DNA of 64,000 nt from Gari tellinella (lineage: Eukaryota > Mollusca > Bivalvia > Cardiida > Psammobiidae): positions 32,374,693 through 32,438,692 of the forward strand of contig OV277871.1 in assembly GCA_922989275.2 (NCBI GenBank). Reading direction: 5' to 3'. The position numbers were made by a program, and so were the translations under genes. The notes below the pieces were generated by a model that worked only from the letters and a program-made list of their open reading frames with translations, was not told the DNA's origin and ran no database searches. Positions 21,487 to 30,030 of the stretch are shown here, piece by piece (position 1 is the stretch's first letter; each line of letters opens with the position of its first letter).

Positions 21487-22809
21487 TTATACTGTGTCTT
21501 CGGTCGATGATTTATCTTCATTATCGGTCATCGCATCCTCTTCTGGAATGACCTGATCAGGCCATACCTCATAAAACAAATCTTTTCTCAGTTTAACCGC
21601 TTGACGTATAGACTCTTCGACATTCATTGAATGCTGTCGCCTGAGCATTTTGGCCGACTCTAAAACATGTCGTTGTATCGGATCGCCTCTTAACTCGTGG
21701 AAATCGATAAGAAATCTGGTGTACATATTTCTCAATGCCTTTCTTAGCGAGGGAAGCTCATCATTGACAGCTCTGGGGAACGCTTTATCTAGTGCGTAAC
21801 CTCGCTTTACATAGTCGTTCGCTGTAGCTTTTAATTGATCAGCGTGATATTCTCTCAGTGGAATTTTAAACCTGTTGTTCCATATGTCAGGACGTGAACG
21901 CTCCTCGCTCAGCTCTACCTGTTTACGATGACCAGGTGGTCCCGTATCGTCACTCCAAACATCATTGGAGTCGTGTTGACTGTCATTGTCTTCCTCACTT
22001 TCTATTTCAACTCCATATGGCAACGCATTATAGGAGTCAGTCGCTTCTTCGTATTCATCGTCCAATCGCTTTCTCTTGTTTACTCCAAAAATGTTATCTC
22101 GTAAACGGTCTGGTTCCGGGGTATTCGGTTTCAAGTCTATTACCAAGTAGCCGTGAGGGTAGGACGTCGTATGTTCAAATCGCTTCATGAAAACTGCATG
22201 GGATGAAGGGTAAATCCGTCGTGCCAAAGTGGCTACTTGTTGTCTGTCGATGGGATTATTAAATAATACCAAATACTGCGTGTTTAAGGCGATGTCCCTG
22301 CAAGCTTTGCCTTGAGGAAATAAATTTTGAGTCAGATATACGATCGAGATATTTCTGTGGTGGCTGCCTTTAGTAAAGAGATCTGCTATTCTCTGGTCAC
22401 ACTTAGCTTCAGTCATTAAGTCGTCAAACACAAGAAGGGTCCTTTTACTTCCATCGATATACTGGGAATCGTCCAGATGCTCTGGGATACCTCGTATAAA
22501 TTCCATCGATGGTTTGATACGCTTCAGTGTGTCATAAAGAGGTTGCCATTGTCCGTAGCACCAGATAATTCTCTGAGGGGAAGGCTGAATTAGGGAGGAA
22601 TTCAACAGTTGTCTAGTCCAATGAGTTTTCCCGCTACAGCTGGGTCCCGACACTACCATAGAAAAAGGATGTTGAAAGGTTATTTGTTTAGACGTTGGTG
22701 GTAGAGCTAGTGTATGATCGATTGTATCGGTTCCGTGGACATTACGTTGATGTCTCACCATATTGTCATATCTAGAGAAAGTAACGGAACATTGACTGCA
22801 GCGCTTCAT
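21487..22809 (-). CDS. A32-like packaging ATPase with N-terminal C2H2 finger, left copy
   Basis: 440 residues. Residues 4-25 form a C2H2 zinc finger (C4, C7, H20, H25). A P-loop GPSCSGKT lies at 55-62, a Walker B LLVFDDL at 125-131 and a sensor-like YLTQN at 158-162, the order of FtsK/HerA-type genome-packaging ATPases such as poxvirus A32 and Polinton ATPases. These drive genome entry into capsids. The C-terminal half (about 250-440) is acidic around 265-300, then basic and helical; its role is unclear. Residue 213 is His here and Gln in the right copy, the only arm difference I found. ORF intact, no intron needed. First of three co-oriented genes. Confidence 0.9.
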   Translation of the reverse strand: MKRCSQCSVTFSRYDNMVRHQRNVHGTDTIDHTLALPPTSKQITFQHPFSMVVSGPSCSGKTHWTRQLLNSSLIQPSPQRIIWCYGQWQPLYDTLKRIKPSMEFIRGIPEHLDDSQYIDGSKRTLLVFDDLMTEAKCDQRIADLFTKGSHHRNISIVYLTQNLFPQGKACRDIALNTQYLVLFNNPIDRQQVATLARRIYPSSHAVFMKRFEHTTSYPHGYLVIDLKPNTPEPDRLRDNIFGVNKRKRLDDEYEEATDSYNALPYGVEIESEEDNDSQHDSNDVWSDDTGPPGHRKQVELSEERSRPDIWNNRFKIPLREYHADQLKATANDYVKRGYALDKAFPRAVNDELPSLRKALRNMYTRFLIDFHELRGDPIQRHVLESAKMLRRQHSMNVEESIRQAVKLRKDLFYEVWPDQVIPEEDAMTDNEDKSSTEDTV

Positions 22810-22859
22810 GATTACAAATACTAAGCTGTAAAGCCATTCTTATGTGCTTTGCAAGTGTA

Positions 22860-22919
22860 TTCTTCCTCCTCCTCCCTCCTTACCCTCCTCCTCCCCTCCT
22901 CCTCCCTCCTCCTCCAACC
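22860..22919. repeat. Polypyrimidine tract, left arm
   Basis: About 60 bases of CTCCTCC-type sequence, almost pure pyrimidine on the plus strand, between the ATPase start and the truncated RING ORF. Mirror at 23327-23386. Confidence 0.85.
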
Positions 22920-22929
22920 TCAATCCATC

Positions 22930-23118
22930 TTATGTTGTTAAAACAGATGCTGGTTGTGGAGGTGGTGGTGTTGTCCTGTGTACATCTTGTGGGTTTGTTT
23001 TTTTTTTTGCTAAAAGAAAGATTCGAGTCAAGCTTAAAACATGCTGTTTACAATAGCAACATGGCCTCTGTCGGAGAAATATGGCTCCACACGATGAACA
23101 TAGAGTATGTCCGCATGC
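22930..23118 (-). pseudogene. Truncated RING finger, left copy
   Basis: Same reading as the right copy (CGHTLCSSC...CCYC, then a proline-rich tail), but on this strand the loop sequence puts a stop immediately upstream, so no start codon precedes it. The first zinc-ligand pair of the RING is missing because the palindrome centre falls inside the domain. Confidence 0.65.
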
Positions 23119-23316
23119 TTAAACCCTGCATGCGGACATACTCTATGTTCATCGTGTGGAGCCATATTTCTCCGACAGAGGCCATGTTGCTATTGTAAAC
23201 AGCATGTTTTAAGCTTGACTCGAATCTTTCTTTTAGCAAAAAAAAAAACAAACCCACAAGATGTACACAGGACAACACCACCACCTCCACAACCAGCATC
23301 TGTTTTAACAACATAA
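23107..23316 (+). pseudogene. Truncated RING finger ORF, right copy
   Basis: A 69-residue open frame whose start codon lies in the left arm and which reads through the loop. Cys9, His11, Cys14, Cys17, Cys27 and Cys30 fit zinc ligands three to eight of a C3HC4 RING (CGHTLCSSC then CCYC). The usual first CxxC is absent, so the fold would be incomplete. RING proteins are commonly ubiquitin ligases. The tail has a PPPP run. The parental gene presumably extended further upstream before the fold-back. Expression of this remnant is doubtful. Confidence 0.65.
23119..23127. other. Palindrome loop
   Basis: TTAAACCCT, the only unpaired bases of the palindrome. It is flanked by GCATGC on each side, a sequence that is itself self-complementary. 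Confidence 0.95.
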
Positions 23317-23326
23317 GATGGATTGA

Positions 23327-23386
23327 GGTTGGAGGAGGAGGGAGGAGGAGGGGAGGAGGAGGGTAAGGAGGGAGGAGGAGGAAGAA
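23327..23386. repeat. Polypurine tract, right arm
   Basis: GGAGGAGG-type run just upstream of the ATPase start, mirror of 22860-22919. Confidence 0.85.
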
Positions 23387-23436
23387 TACACTTGCAAAGC
23401 ACATAAGAATGGCTTTACAGCTTAGTATTTGTAATC

Positions 23437-24759
23437 ATGAAGCGCTGCAGTCAATGTTCCGTTACTTTCTCTAGATATGACAATATGGTGAGACATCAAC
23501 GTAATGTCCACGGAACCGATACAATCGATCATACACTAGCTCTACCACCAACGTCTAAACAAATAACCTTTCAACATCCTTTTTCTATGGTAGTGTCGGG
23601 ACCCAGCTGTAGCGGGAAAACTCATTGGACTAGACAACTGTTGAATTCCTCCCTAATTCAGCCTTCCCCTCAGAGAATTATCTGGTGCTACGGACAATGG
23701 CAACCTCTTTATGACACACTGAAGCGTATCAAACCATCGATGGAATTTATACGAGGTATCCCAGAGCATCTGGACGATTCCCAGTATATCGATGGAAGTA
23801 AAAGGACCCTTCTTGTGTTTGACGACTTAATGACTGAAGCTAAGTGTGACCAGAGAATAGCAGATCTCTTTACTAAAGGCAGCCACCACAGAAATATCTC
23901 GATCGTATATCTGACTCAAAATTTATTTCCTCAAGGCAAAGCTTGCAGGGACATCGCCTTAAACACGCAGTATTTGGTATTATTTAATAATCCCATCGAC
24001 AGACAACAAGTAGCCACTTTGGCACGACGGATTTACCCTTCATCCCATGCAGTTTTCATGAAGCGATTTGAACAGACGACGTCCTACCCTCACGGCTACT
24101 TGGTAATAGACTTGAAACCGAATACCCCGGAACCAGACCGTTTACGAGATAACATTTTTGGAGTAAACAAGAGAAAGCGATTGGACGATGAATACGAAGA
24201 AGCGACTGACTCCTATAATGCGTTGCCATATGGAGTTGAAATAGAAAGTGAGGAAGACAATGACAGTCAACACGACTCCAATGATGTTTGGAGTGACGAT
24301 ACGGGACCACCTGGTCATCGTAAACAGGTAGAGCTGAGCGAGGAGCGTTCACGTCCTGACATATGGAACAACAGGTTTAAAATTCCACTGAGAGAATATC
24401 ACGCTGATCAATTAAAAGCTACAGCGAACGACTATGTAAAGCGAGGTTACGCACTAGATAAAGCGTTCCCCAGAGCTGTCAATGATGAGCTTCCCTCGCT
24501 AAGAAAGGCATTGAGAAATATGTACACCAGATTTCTTATCGATTTCCACGAGTTAAGAGGCGATCCGATACAACGACATGTTTTAGAGTCGGCCAAAATG
24601 CTCAGGCGACAGCATTCAATGAATGTCGAAGAGTCTATACGTCAAGCGGTTAAACTGAGAAAAGATTTGTTTTATGAGGTATGGCCTGATCAGGTCATTC
24701 CAGAAGAGGATGCGATGACCGATAATGAAGATAAATCATCGACCGAAGACACAGTATAA
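23437..24759 (+). CDS. A32-like packaging ATPase with N-terminal C2H2 finger, right copy
   Basis: 440 residues, same domain order as the left copy: C2H2 finger 4-25, P-loop 55-62, Walker B 125-131, YLTQN 158-162. Residue 213 is Gln (codon CAG, base 24075). All catalytic motifs look functional. The start at 23437 is chosen because it places the zinc finger at the extreme N-terminus and matches the left copy. Stop to next start is 80 bases. Expected to act in the nucleus or in virion assembly if expressed. Confidence 0.9.
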   Translation: MKRCSQCSVTFSRYDNMVRHQRNVHGTDTIDHTLALPPTSKQITFQHPFSMVVSGPSCSGKTHWTRQLLNSSLIQPSPQRIIWCYGQWQPLYDTLKRIKPSMEFIRGIPEHLDDSQYIDGSKRTLLVFDDLMTEAKCDQRIADLFTKGSHHRNISIVYLTQNLFPQGKACRDIALNTQYLVLFNNPIDRQQVATLARRIYPSSHAVFMKRFEQTTSYPHGYLVIDLKPNTPEPDRLRDNIFGVNKRKRLDDEYEEATDSYNALPYGVEIESEEDNDSQHDSNDVWSDDTGPPGHRKQVELSEERSRPDIWNNRFKIPLREYHADQLKATANDYVKRGYALDKAFPRAVNDELPSLRKALRNMYTRFLIDFHELRGDPIQRHVLESAKMLRRQHSMNVEESIRQAVKLRKDLFYEVWPDQVIPEEDAMTDNEDKSSTEDTV

Positions 24760-24839
24760 GAATAACTCTCTTCAAACGTCACCATTCTGTAGTACCCGCA
24801 TTATTAATACCGAGCGATTCTAGATGAAATCATGACCAC

Positions 24840-25316
24840 ATGAGAAGAGTTAACCCGACTCGGAGAAGCGTTACCGCGTCTATAAAAATGAAAGACTTGC
24901 ATTTATTTGTGACTAGTCGAGATTCTCTCGTTCTCTATAAGAAAAACAACCCCGCAGAGTGTTGGATCCAACTGCCTAAACCCTATAGTTTGGAAGGTCA
25001 ATGGTCCTGTGCGCTCATTGACATAACCCTCGATTGCGATTTTACACCGAGAAGTTCCCGACTGTACTTGTGTTGTGACCTCGTACAAGAGTCCTGCGTC
25101 AGAGACACCCTACTTCCGGTGCTGAGAAATATCGAAGTGCATAGTTACAAGAAACTCAAAACTGAAATTTACATCAACCCTTTCTACGTACCTTTGAAAA
25201 CGACTCGGTTACATACGTTGAAGTTGCAGTTGCTTGACGAAAATCTGAAGCCCGTGATATTTAACACCAACCACTTACATTGCGTGTTGCATTTGAAAAA
25301 GACATGGGATCCATAG
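24840..25316 (+). CDS. 158-residue conserved-looking Polinton-region protein, right copy
   Basis: Translation identical to 20930-21406. Met17 (24888) is an alternative start. Overlaps the next ORF by up to 37 bases (TGGGATCCATAG at the stop), a compact arrangement seen in viral rather than host genes. Role unknown; a minor virion protein is my guess from neighbourhood. Confidence 0.75.
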   Translation: MRRVNPTRRSVTASIKMKDLHLFVTSRDSLVLYKKNNPAECWIQLPKPYSLEGQWSCALIDITLDCDFTPRSSRLYLCCDLVQESCVRDTLLPVLRNIEVHSYKKLKTEIYINPFYVPLKTTRLHTLKLQLLDENLKPVIFNTNHLHCVLHLKKTWDP

Positions 25317-25675
25317 AAGTTTTCGATAACGACCTGCTCAAATGGGTACCTTTTCTGGATACCCCCGAAGACGCCGAACGTTATTATCAAAAGATATTAG
25401 ACCGGATGGAAGCGAAGAAACATGGACCAGGGTATATGTCTAAAAAGCTACGCGACATGGAAGAAAAATTGAAAGAGACGGAACGGAAATTGGAAGAAGC
25501 GGAAGCGAAATTGAAACGCGGGCCTACAGTCAAGTTAATCACTCCGGTGGCTCAAGCGATCGAAATGGTAAAGTCGGAAATCAGACAAAATGCTAAGAAC
25601 CATAGGGAGGACAGAACTGCTATTCACGAGCAGGGTAGGAAGGGAAGTGACCCTTTGAACTGGTACAACTACTAA
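25280..25675 (+). CDS. 131-residue coiled-coil protein, right copy
   Basis: Translation identical to 20571-20966, coiled coil at 53-80. The alternative start Met9 is at 25304. It is the last ORF of the arm; the remaining 2.2 kb to the terminus has none of note. Confidence 0.75.
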   Translation: MRVAFEKDMGSIEVFDNDLLKWVPFLDTPEDAERYYQKILDRMEAKKHGPGYMSKKLRDMEEKLKETERKLEEAEAKLKRGPTVKLITPVAQAIEMVKSEIRQNAKNHREDRTAIHEQGRKGSDPLNWYNY

Positions 25676-25880
25676 CGCGAATAACGAAGCTGAACCTAAA
25701 CGAAAAGTTAGCGCCAGAGCGTGAGAATTAAGAGAAAATAATGCGAGAAATATTGGACAAAATAGTGTACATAACTGTAAATAGACTGTGTGGGGATGTT
25801 CTGAAATAAGACACCGCCTTCTCGTTGGCTCAGAACGTGAGTAACCTCGCTAGAGGTGAAACTGAGAGTGTCATAATGAT

Positions 25881-25886
25881 AATAAA
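25881..25886 (+). terminator. Candidate polyadenylation signal, right arm
   Basis: AATAAA about 205 bp after the last stop codon. Confidence 0.4.
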
Positions 25887-25900
25887 GCTAGCAATAGGAG

Positions 25901-26015
25901 AAGTTGTTGTAGTAGTAGTAGAAACAGTAGTAGTAGTAGTTGTCATTGTATGAAATTATAACGATAAAATAGCAAAAGTAGTAGTAGCAGAAGCAGCAGT
26001 AGTCTATAATACATT
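25901..26015. repeat. TAG/CAG trinucleotide-rich stretch, right arm
   Basis: Mirror of 20231-20345: GTAGTAGTAGTAG and AGCAGAAGCAGCAG runs. Confidence 0.8.
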
Positions 26016-26628
26016 TAAATTAATGTTTAAGGAGTACAATAGAATTCTTTCCGCACCTAAATTTAAGGAAATCGAAAAATTTATCATTGTGTACTGCCCC
26101 CTGGAGCCAATTCGACAATCTTATAGTGTACTGTACCCTAACATATGGTGGTTTCGTCAAACTGGTAATATCGCGCACCAATTAGGACTACTATAATTGT
26201 TGTTTTTTAAATTGCTTTTATATAATAGTATCGTAAATGTGACAACTATACCTCATTACAATACAATAGAAACGCTTTATTTACTGTCGGGACATAAAAA
26301 CAATATAACATAAACTCTAGAGAACTTTTAACCCCGACTTACGGACGATTCGTCAAAGTGTAAACTCGTCAAAAAGGCAATATATAGTAATGTCAAAAGA
26401 CGCGTATTTACTCCGTGATATATGCAATTGATGCCGCTTTGTCCAAATAAAATAAAACTTTGACCAAATAGGGAGACTTTTCAATGTATTATAATGAGTT
26501 TACATTTTATTTAGTGTTTAGGCATACATGTAATTGATTTACGAGATAAAGGTGTAGCTTAAATAAGGACTAAAGTAATCAGCTGCCTATACATCATGAT
26601 TGCATACATTCCGCAATATTAACTTCAA
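26016..26628. other. Non-coding part of the right arm
   Basis: Mirror of 19618-20230; nothing recognised. Confidence 0.5.
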
Positions 26629-26731
26629 TTCTCTTGGGCTATATATCTTAATTTTATACCAAACGTTTCAGAGTAACGAAAGTGTCACCTGCTTAATCTA
26701 CGGTGTCTTTGGTATTTCTACTGGACGTCCT
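26629..26731. repeat. Subterminal repeat, right arm copy 3
   Basis: Mirror of 19515-19617. Confidence 0.8.
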
Positions 26732-27112
26732 TAATCGACACTTTGTACGCTGCATATTGGCTCATCTAATAAATAATCACATTTCGTAGGCAAGATACAT
26801 TTTCTGTGTTCCGTACGGTCAAAACGAATGCCTACAGGTAAATGAGTTTAACTAACGCCAAAGCGTGCTATCTATGTACCACGAATGAAGCCGGTTTAGC
26901 GACAGGCGTATGTTTTACATTTCACGGTGTTTAGGCACTAAGGTGGTTTCTGCAACGAGGGTTCGTGCAAATTAATGAGCGCGCTATACTCAGGTCATGT
27001 TCTGAACAAACGTCGTGGTCAGTTTATAAAGGTTTCGTTTTCAGAATTGAATTCGCAGTGTGATGGCTATATTAAACTTTTATAAACTGTACGTGCACGT
27101 ATTCGGTAGTTG

Positions 27113-27284
27113 GACGTTGCAAACTATTGGTTATTCGTTAAACTGTGTGTTTATCTCTCTCGGGCTATATATCTTAATTTTAAACGTTTCGGAGTAAAGT
27201 GTCACCTGCTTAATTTACGGTGTCTTTGGTATTTCTACCGGACGTCCTATGAAGAAAACGTGTTCAGGTGAAACGCCGAGTTAC
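27113..27284. repeat. Subterminal 172-bp repeat, right arm copy 2
   Basis: Mirror of 18962-19133. Confidence 0.9.
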
Positions 27285-27626
27285 CTGCGTAAGACTAATT
27301 TTCGTTTCACACGTATAAAGGGTTAATTCAACGCGATCGTATTAGGAAAAGACCCAATTCAGCGCTTTTTTGTAGCTCGGGTGTTTACGTTAAGCGCCGC
27401 CTTATAACGTTCTGCAAATGTGTCCCCAAAACATAGCGCGAATGAACGCATTATTTTTAGAATAGTTCTTTATAGGCTATTGCAAATGAAGTATTTTTCA
27501 ATTGAGGCGTTTTATAAGATAGGCAGATATGCAGCGCAAAAAGTATCCAGTTTTGTCATTACGAACGAATAGTGAGGTCGAGCCTTTTAGGTCTTTGCCG
27601 CCGTCTTGATGCCTACGAGACTTTTT

Positions 27627-27798
27627 GACGTTGCATACTATTGGTTATTCGTTAAACTGTGTTTTTATCTCTCTCGGGCTATATATCTTAATTTTAAACG
27701 TTTCGGAGTAAAGTGTCACCTGCTTAATTTACGGTGTCTTTGGTATTTCTACCGGACGTCCTATGAAGAAAACGTGTTCAGGTGAAACGCCGAGTTAC
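27627..27798. repeat. Subterminal 172-bp repeat, right arm copy 1
   Basis: Mirror of 18448-18619. Confidence 0.9.
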
Positions 27799-27915
27799 TC
27801 GCTTACCGCAGTATACGGTCATTACGAGGTCAGCCTGTCAAGGCCCACGAGGTCAGCCTGTCAACATCATCACGCCCTCGGGGCTAATTGACAGCAAAGA
27901 ACCAGCATTACTACT

Positions 27916-27921
27916 CAGAAT
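27916..27921. other. Target site duplication CAGAAT, right
   Basis: Second copy of the six-base flank; the host sequence continues GGTAATGTCC. Confidence 0.85.
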
Positions 27922-27952
27922 GGTAATGTCCGATTGCTTTGTTTCAGTATTG

Positions 27953-28202
27953 AACAGTGGAGAAGACATTATAATTTCCCAATAAACGCATTTATGCTAA
28001 ATCTTTTATATGCAATGCAAACAGTTTGGAGCAAGATCAGACGCCGGGTAACCCGGCGTCTGATCAGGCTCCAAGCTGTTGGCCACCTCATTTAAGATGA
28101 ACAGTCAGAATTTGTCAAACAATTGTCATTTCTACATTTTATTGCAACGCGATTGCGTTTAATTTAGGTTTACACGGACAGAAAAATGTTTTCTCCACTG
28201 TT
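27953..28202 (+). mobile_element. TA-1 MITE, plus
   Basis: Left end is AACAGTGGAGAAG (one base off); right end TTCTCCACTGTTA. Full hairpin with GATCAGACGCCGGGTAACCC. It lies 31 bp outside the palindromic element. Confidence 0.9.
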
Positions 28203-28233
28203 AAAGTCATTGTTGCTATTGTTTTCCATTTTG

Positions 28234-28473
28234 TACAGTGGAGAATCCGTTATTTCCCGTTTAAACGCAAACTCATTGCAATATTAAAACGTATGAAATG
28301 ACAATTTGTTGGCTATTCTCGCCATTTCTTTTAATCTGAGTGGCAAACAATTTGAAACCTGATCAGACGCCGTGTCACCCGGTGCCTCATCTCGCTCCAA
28401 ACTGTTTTCAATGGAAATGATAGTAATTGCGTAAACGCGTTTATTGGGAAAGAATGAGGTCTTCTCAGCGGTA
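28234..28473 (-). mobile_element. TA-1 MITE, minus, diverged
   Basis: Left end intact; right end TTCTCAGCGGTA. The hairpin has a mismatched inner stem (ACGCCGTGTCACCCGGTGCC). Confidence 0.85.
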
Positions 28474-28694
28474 AGTGTATATTTACCTGGACTAACACAG
28501 ACATGTTGCCGTGAGTTTGATAGGATATATATGGATATCTTAAATTGTATTGCAAGATTGTTATATTGGGTGTTACACGTTGTTGTTTTTTCTCTGTTTA
28601 AAAAGAAACACAATGTACATGTAAACTTTAAATTGCATGCATTATTTATCTTATATTTGAAGAAAACTGTTTTTAGCCAGATCAGAAGCAGGGT

Positions 28695-28950
28695 TGCAGT
28701 GGAGAAGACGGTATTCTTTCCCGATTAAAAGCAAATGAAACGCATAAATAATGCATTGCACTGAAATGTAGAAATATTCAACATTTCAGCAGTTCTGACT
28801 ATTTATTGTTTTCTCAACGGCAAACAGTTTGGAGTCTGATCAGACGCCGGATTACCCGGCGTCTGATCTAGCTCCAAACTGTTTGCACTGGAAATAATCG
28901 GTTTAGCATAAACGAATTTATTTGGAAAGAATAAGGTCTGCTCCACTGTA
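28695..28950 (-). mobile_element. TA-1 MITE, minus
   Basis: Left end TGCAGTGGAGAAGACG, right end GCTCCACTGTA. It interrupts an older core fragment: TTTTTAGCCAGATCAGAAGC lies immediately to its left. Confidence 0.87.
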
Positions 28951-29004
28951 CATATAAGAAGCTGCATGGTGCGCGACGGCTTATCTACATGTATGAATAA
29001 CTGT

Positions 29005-29222
29005 ATACCACAGTACAGATTCTTTCCCGTGTAAATGATACTAACCTCTAACGCATTGCAATAACATGTAGAAAATGCTAAAGTTTTGAACTTGTGGATG
29101 ATTTGTTATAATCTGGTTAACCTTGGTTTTACATTGTATCTGACTCCAAACTGTTAGAAATGGACACTCGGTTTTTAGCATATATGTAAATGCGCTTATT
29201 TGGATTGAATAATGCCTTTCCA
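29005..29222 (-). mobile_element. Strongly decayed TA-1 MITE, minus
   Basis: TACAGATTCTTTCCCGTG on the left, GACTCCAAACTGTTAG in the middle and AATGCGCTTATTTGG on the right; the first hairpin arm is gone. Confidence 0.65.
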
Positions 29223-29288
29223 TCTATTCACATTCAATTTTCAAATTGTCGGTATTTAGTGATATATCATCGATTATAAAATGGTCAT

Positions 29289-29527
29289 TACATTGGAAAA
29301 ACGCTATTCTTTCCCAATAAACGCGTTTACGCTAAAACTACTATTATTGCCTAAGCAAACTGTCTGGAGCCAGATCAGACGACGGGTAACCCGGCGTCTG
29401 ATCATGCTCCAAACTGTTTGCCACTCGGATTAAAATGAACATTGAGAATTGTAAAAAAGCTGTCAATTTATCCATTGTTTTGCGATGCGTTTGCGTTTCG
29501 GGAAAGAATGACGCTTTCTCCACTGTA
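29289..29527 (+). mobile_element. TA-1 MITE, plus
   Basis: Left end TACATTGGAAAAACGC; right end intact. Hairpin ACGACGGGTAACCCGGCGT has one mismatch. Confidence 0.87.
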
Positions 29528-29791
29528 CCTTCAGCAGTACTGATAGGAATCCGACATAACATTGTAATATTATGATCATCCACCGAACGACCAAATCCGA
29601 CCAGCGCGCATGCTAGTTCGTTTTTCTTCGGATCTTTTTGTCTTTAGTTCATTCTCTGCTTATATTTGTGAGACATTGTGGATACTACAAAAGGTAACTT
29701 TTTAATTTATCTAAAAACCTATATTGAATACTGGTCATCATTGCTGCAGTGATTTCGCCCAAAAAACGCGCCCTTACTAAACAACTAAAGT

Positions 29792-29966
29792 CTGATAATG
29801 TGTTATTCTTTCCCGATAAAAGCGTTTACGAACAGTTTGGATCCAGATCAGACGCCGGGTCTGAAAATCAGGATTTTCAATGAGTTGTCTTTTTATTCAT
29901 TTTATTGCTATGCGTTTGCGTTCCGTTTGCGTTTAAACGGGACAGAATAAAGTTTTCTCCACTATA
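29792..29966 (+). mobile_element. TA-1 MITE, plus, shortened core
   Basis: The first hairpin arm (GGATCCAGATCAGACGCCGG) is followed by TCTGAAAATCAGGATTTTC instead of the second arm. The right end reads CTCCACTATA. Confidence 0.75.
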
Positions 29967-30030
29967 CAAACGGTATGGGGCAAATATTCAGACATCTGAT
30001 CAGTTTCCAAACTGTTGCCACTCGGATTGA

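Larger units (their letters stand above)
18331..23118. repeat. Left arm of the giant inverted repeat
   Basis: 4,788 bp, the exact inverse of 23128-27915 apart from one noted base. Contains genes on the minus strand. Confidence 0.95.
18331..27915. mobile_element. Palindromic Polinton/adintovirus-derived element
   Basis: Position x pairs with 46246-x across the whole element: arms 18331-23118 and 23128-27915, loop TTAAACCCT at 23119-23127. The only arm difference I found is 22171 (A) against 24075 (G). The element begins AGTAGTAATG and ends CATTACTACT and is bounded by CAGAAT on both sides; the flanks beyond are unrelated to each other. Each arm holds an A32-like packaging ATPase, two small conserved-looking ORFs and a truncated RING finger. 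Known Polintons are 15-25 kb with polymerase B, integrase, protease and capsid genes; none of those is here, so this copy could only move with help. I interpret it as a symmetrical fold-back derivative that was integrated as such. An assembly fold-back is the main alternative, but an artefact should mirror host flanks, not stop at a target duplication. Confidence 0.82.
23128..27915. repeat. Right arm of the giant inverted repeat
   Basis: 4,788 bp mirror of the left arm, genes on the plus strand. Confidence 0.95.

Noticed and set aside
22842..23404. 118- and 70-residue proline/leucine-rich open frames around the palindrome centre
   Set aside because: They translate the polypyrimidine tract and run antisense to the RING finger; several cross the palindrome centre, so they are artefacts of symmetry.
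21894..24352. 98-residue open frames antisense to the ATPase
   Set aside because: Shadow of a conserved coding region; no domain of their own.
18331..27915. The palindrome as a pure assembly or library fold-back artefact
   Set aside because: Arms end together at a 6-bp CAGAAT duplication with different host sequence outside, the loop is 9 nt and one internal base differs. A fold-back artefact would mirror host flank as well. Not excluded without reads.
18331..27915. A simple inverted pair of two separate Polinton insertions
   Set aside because: There are no terminal sequences or target duplications at the centre, only a 9-nt loop inside a gene, and there is one target duplication around the whole.
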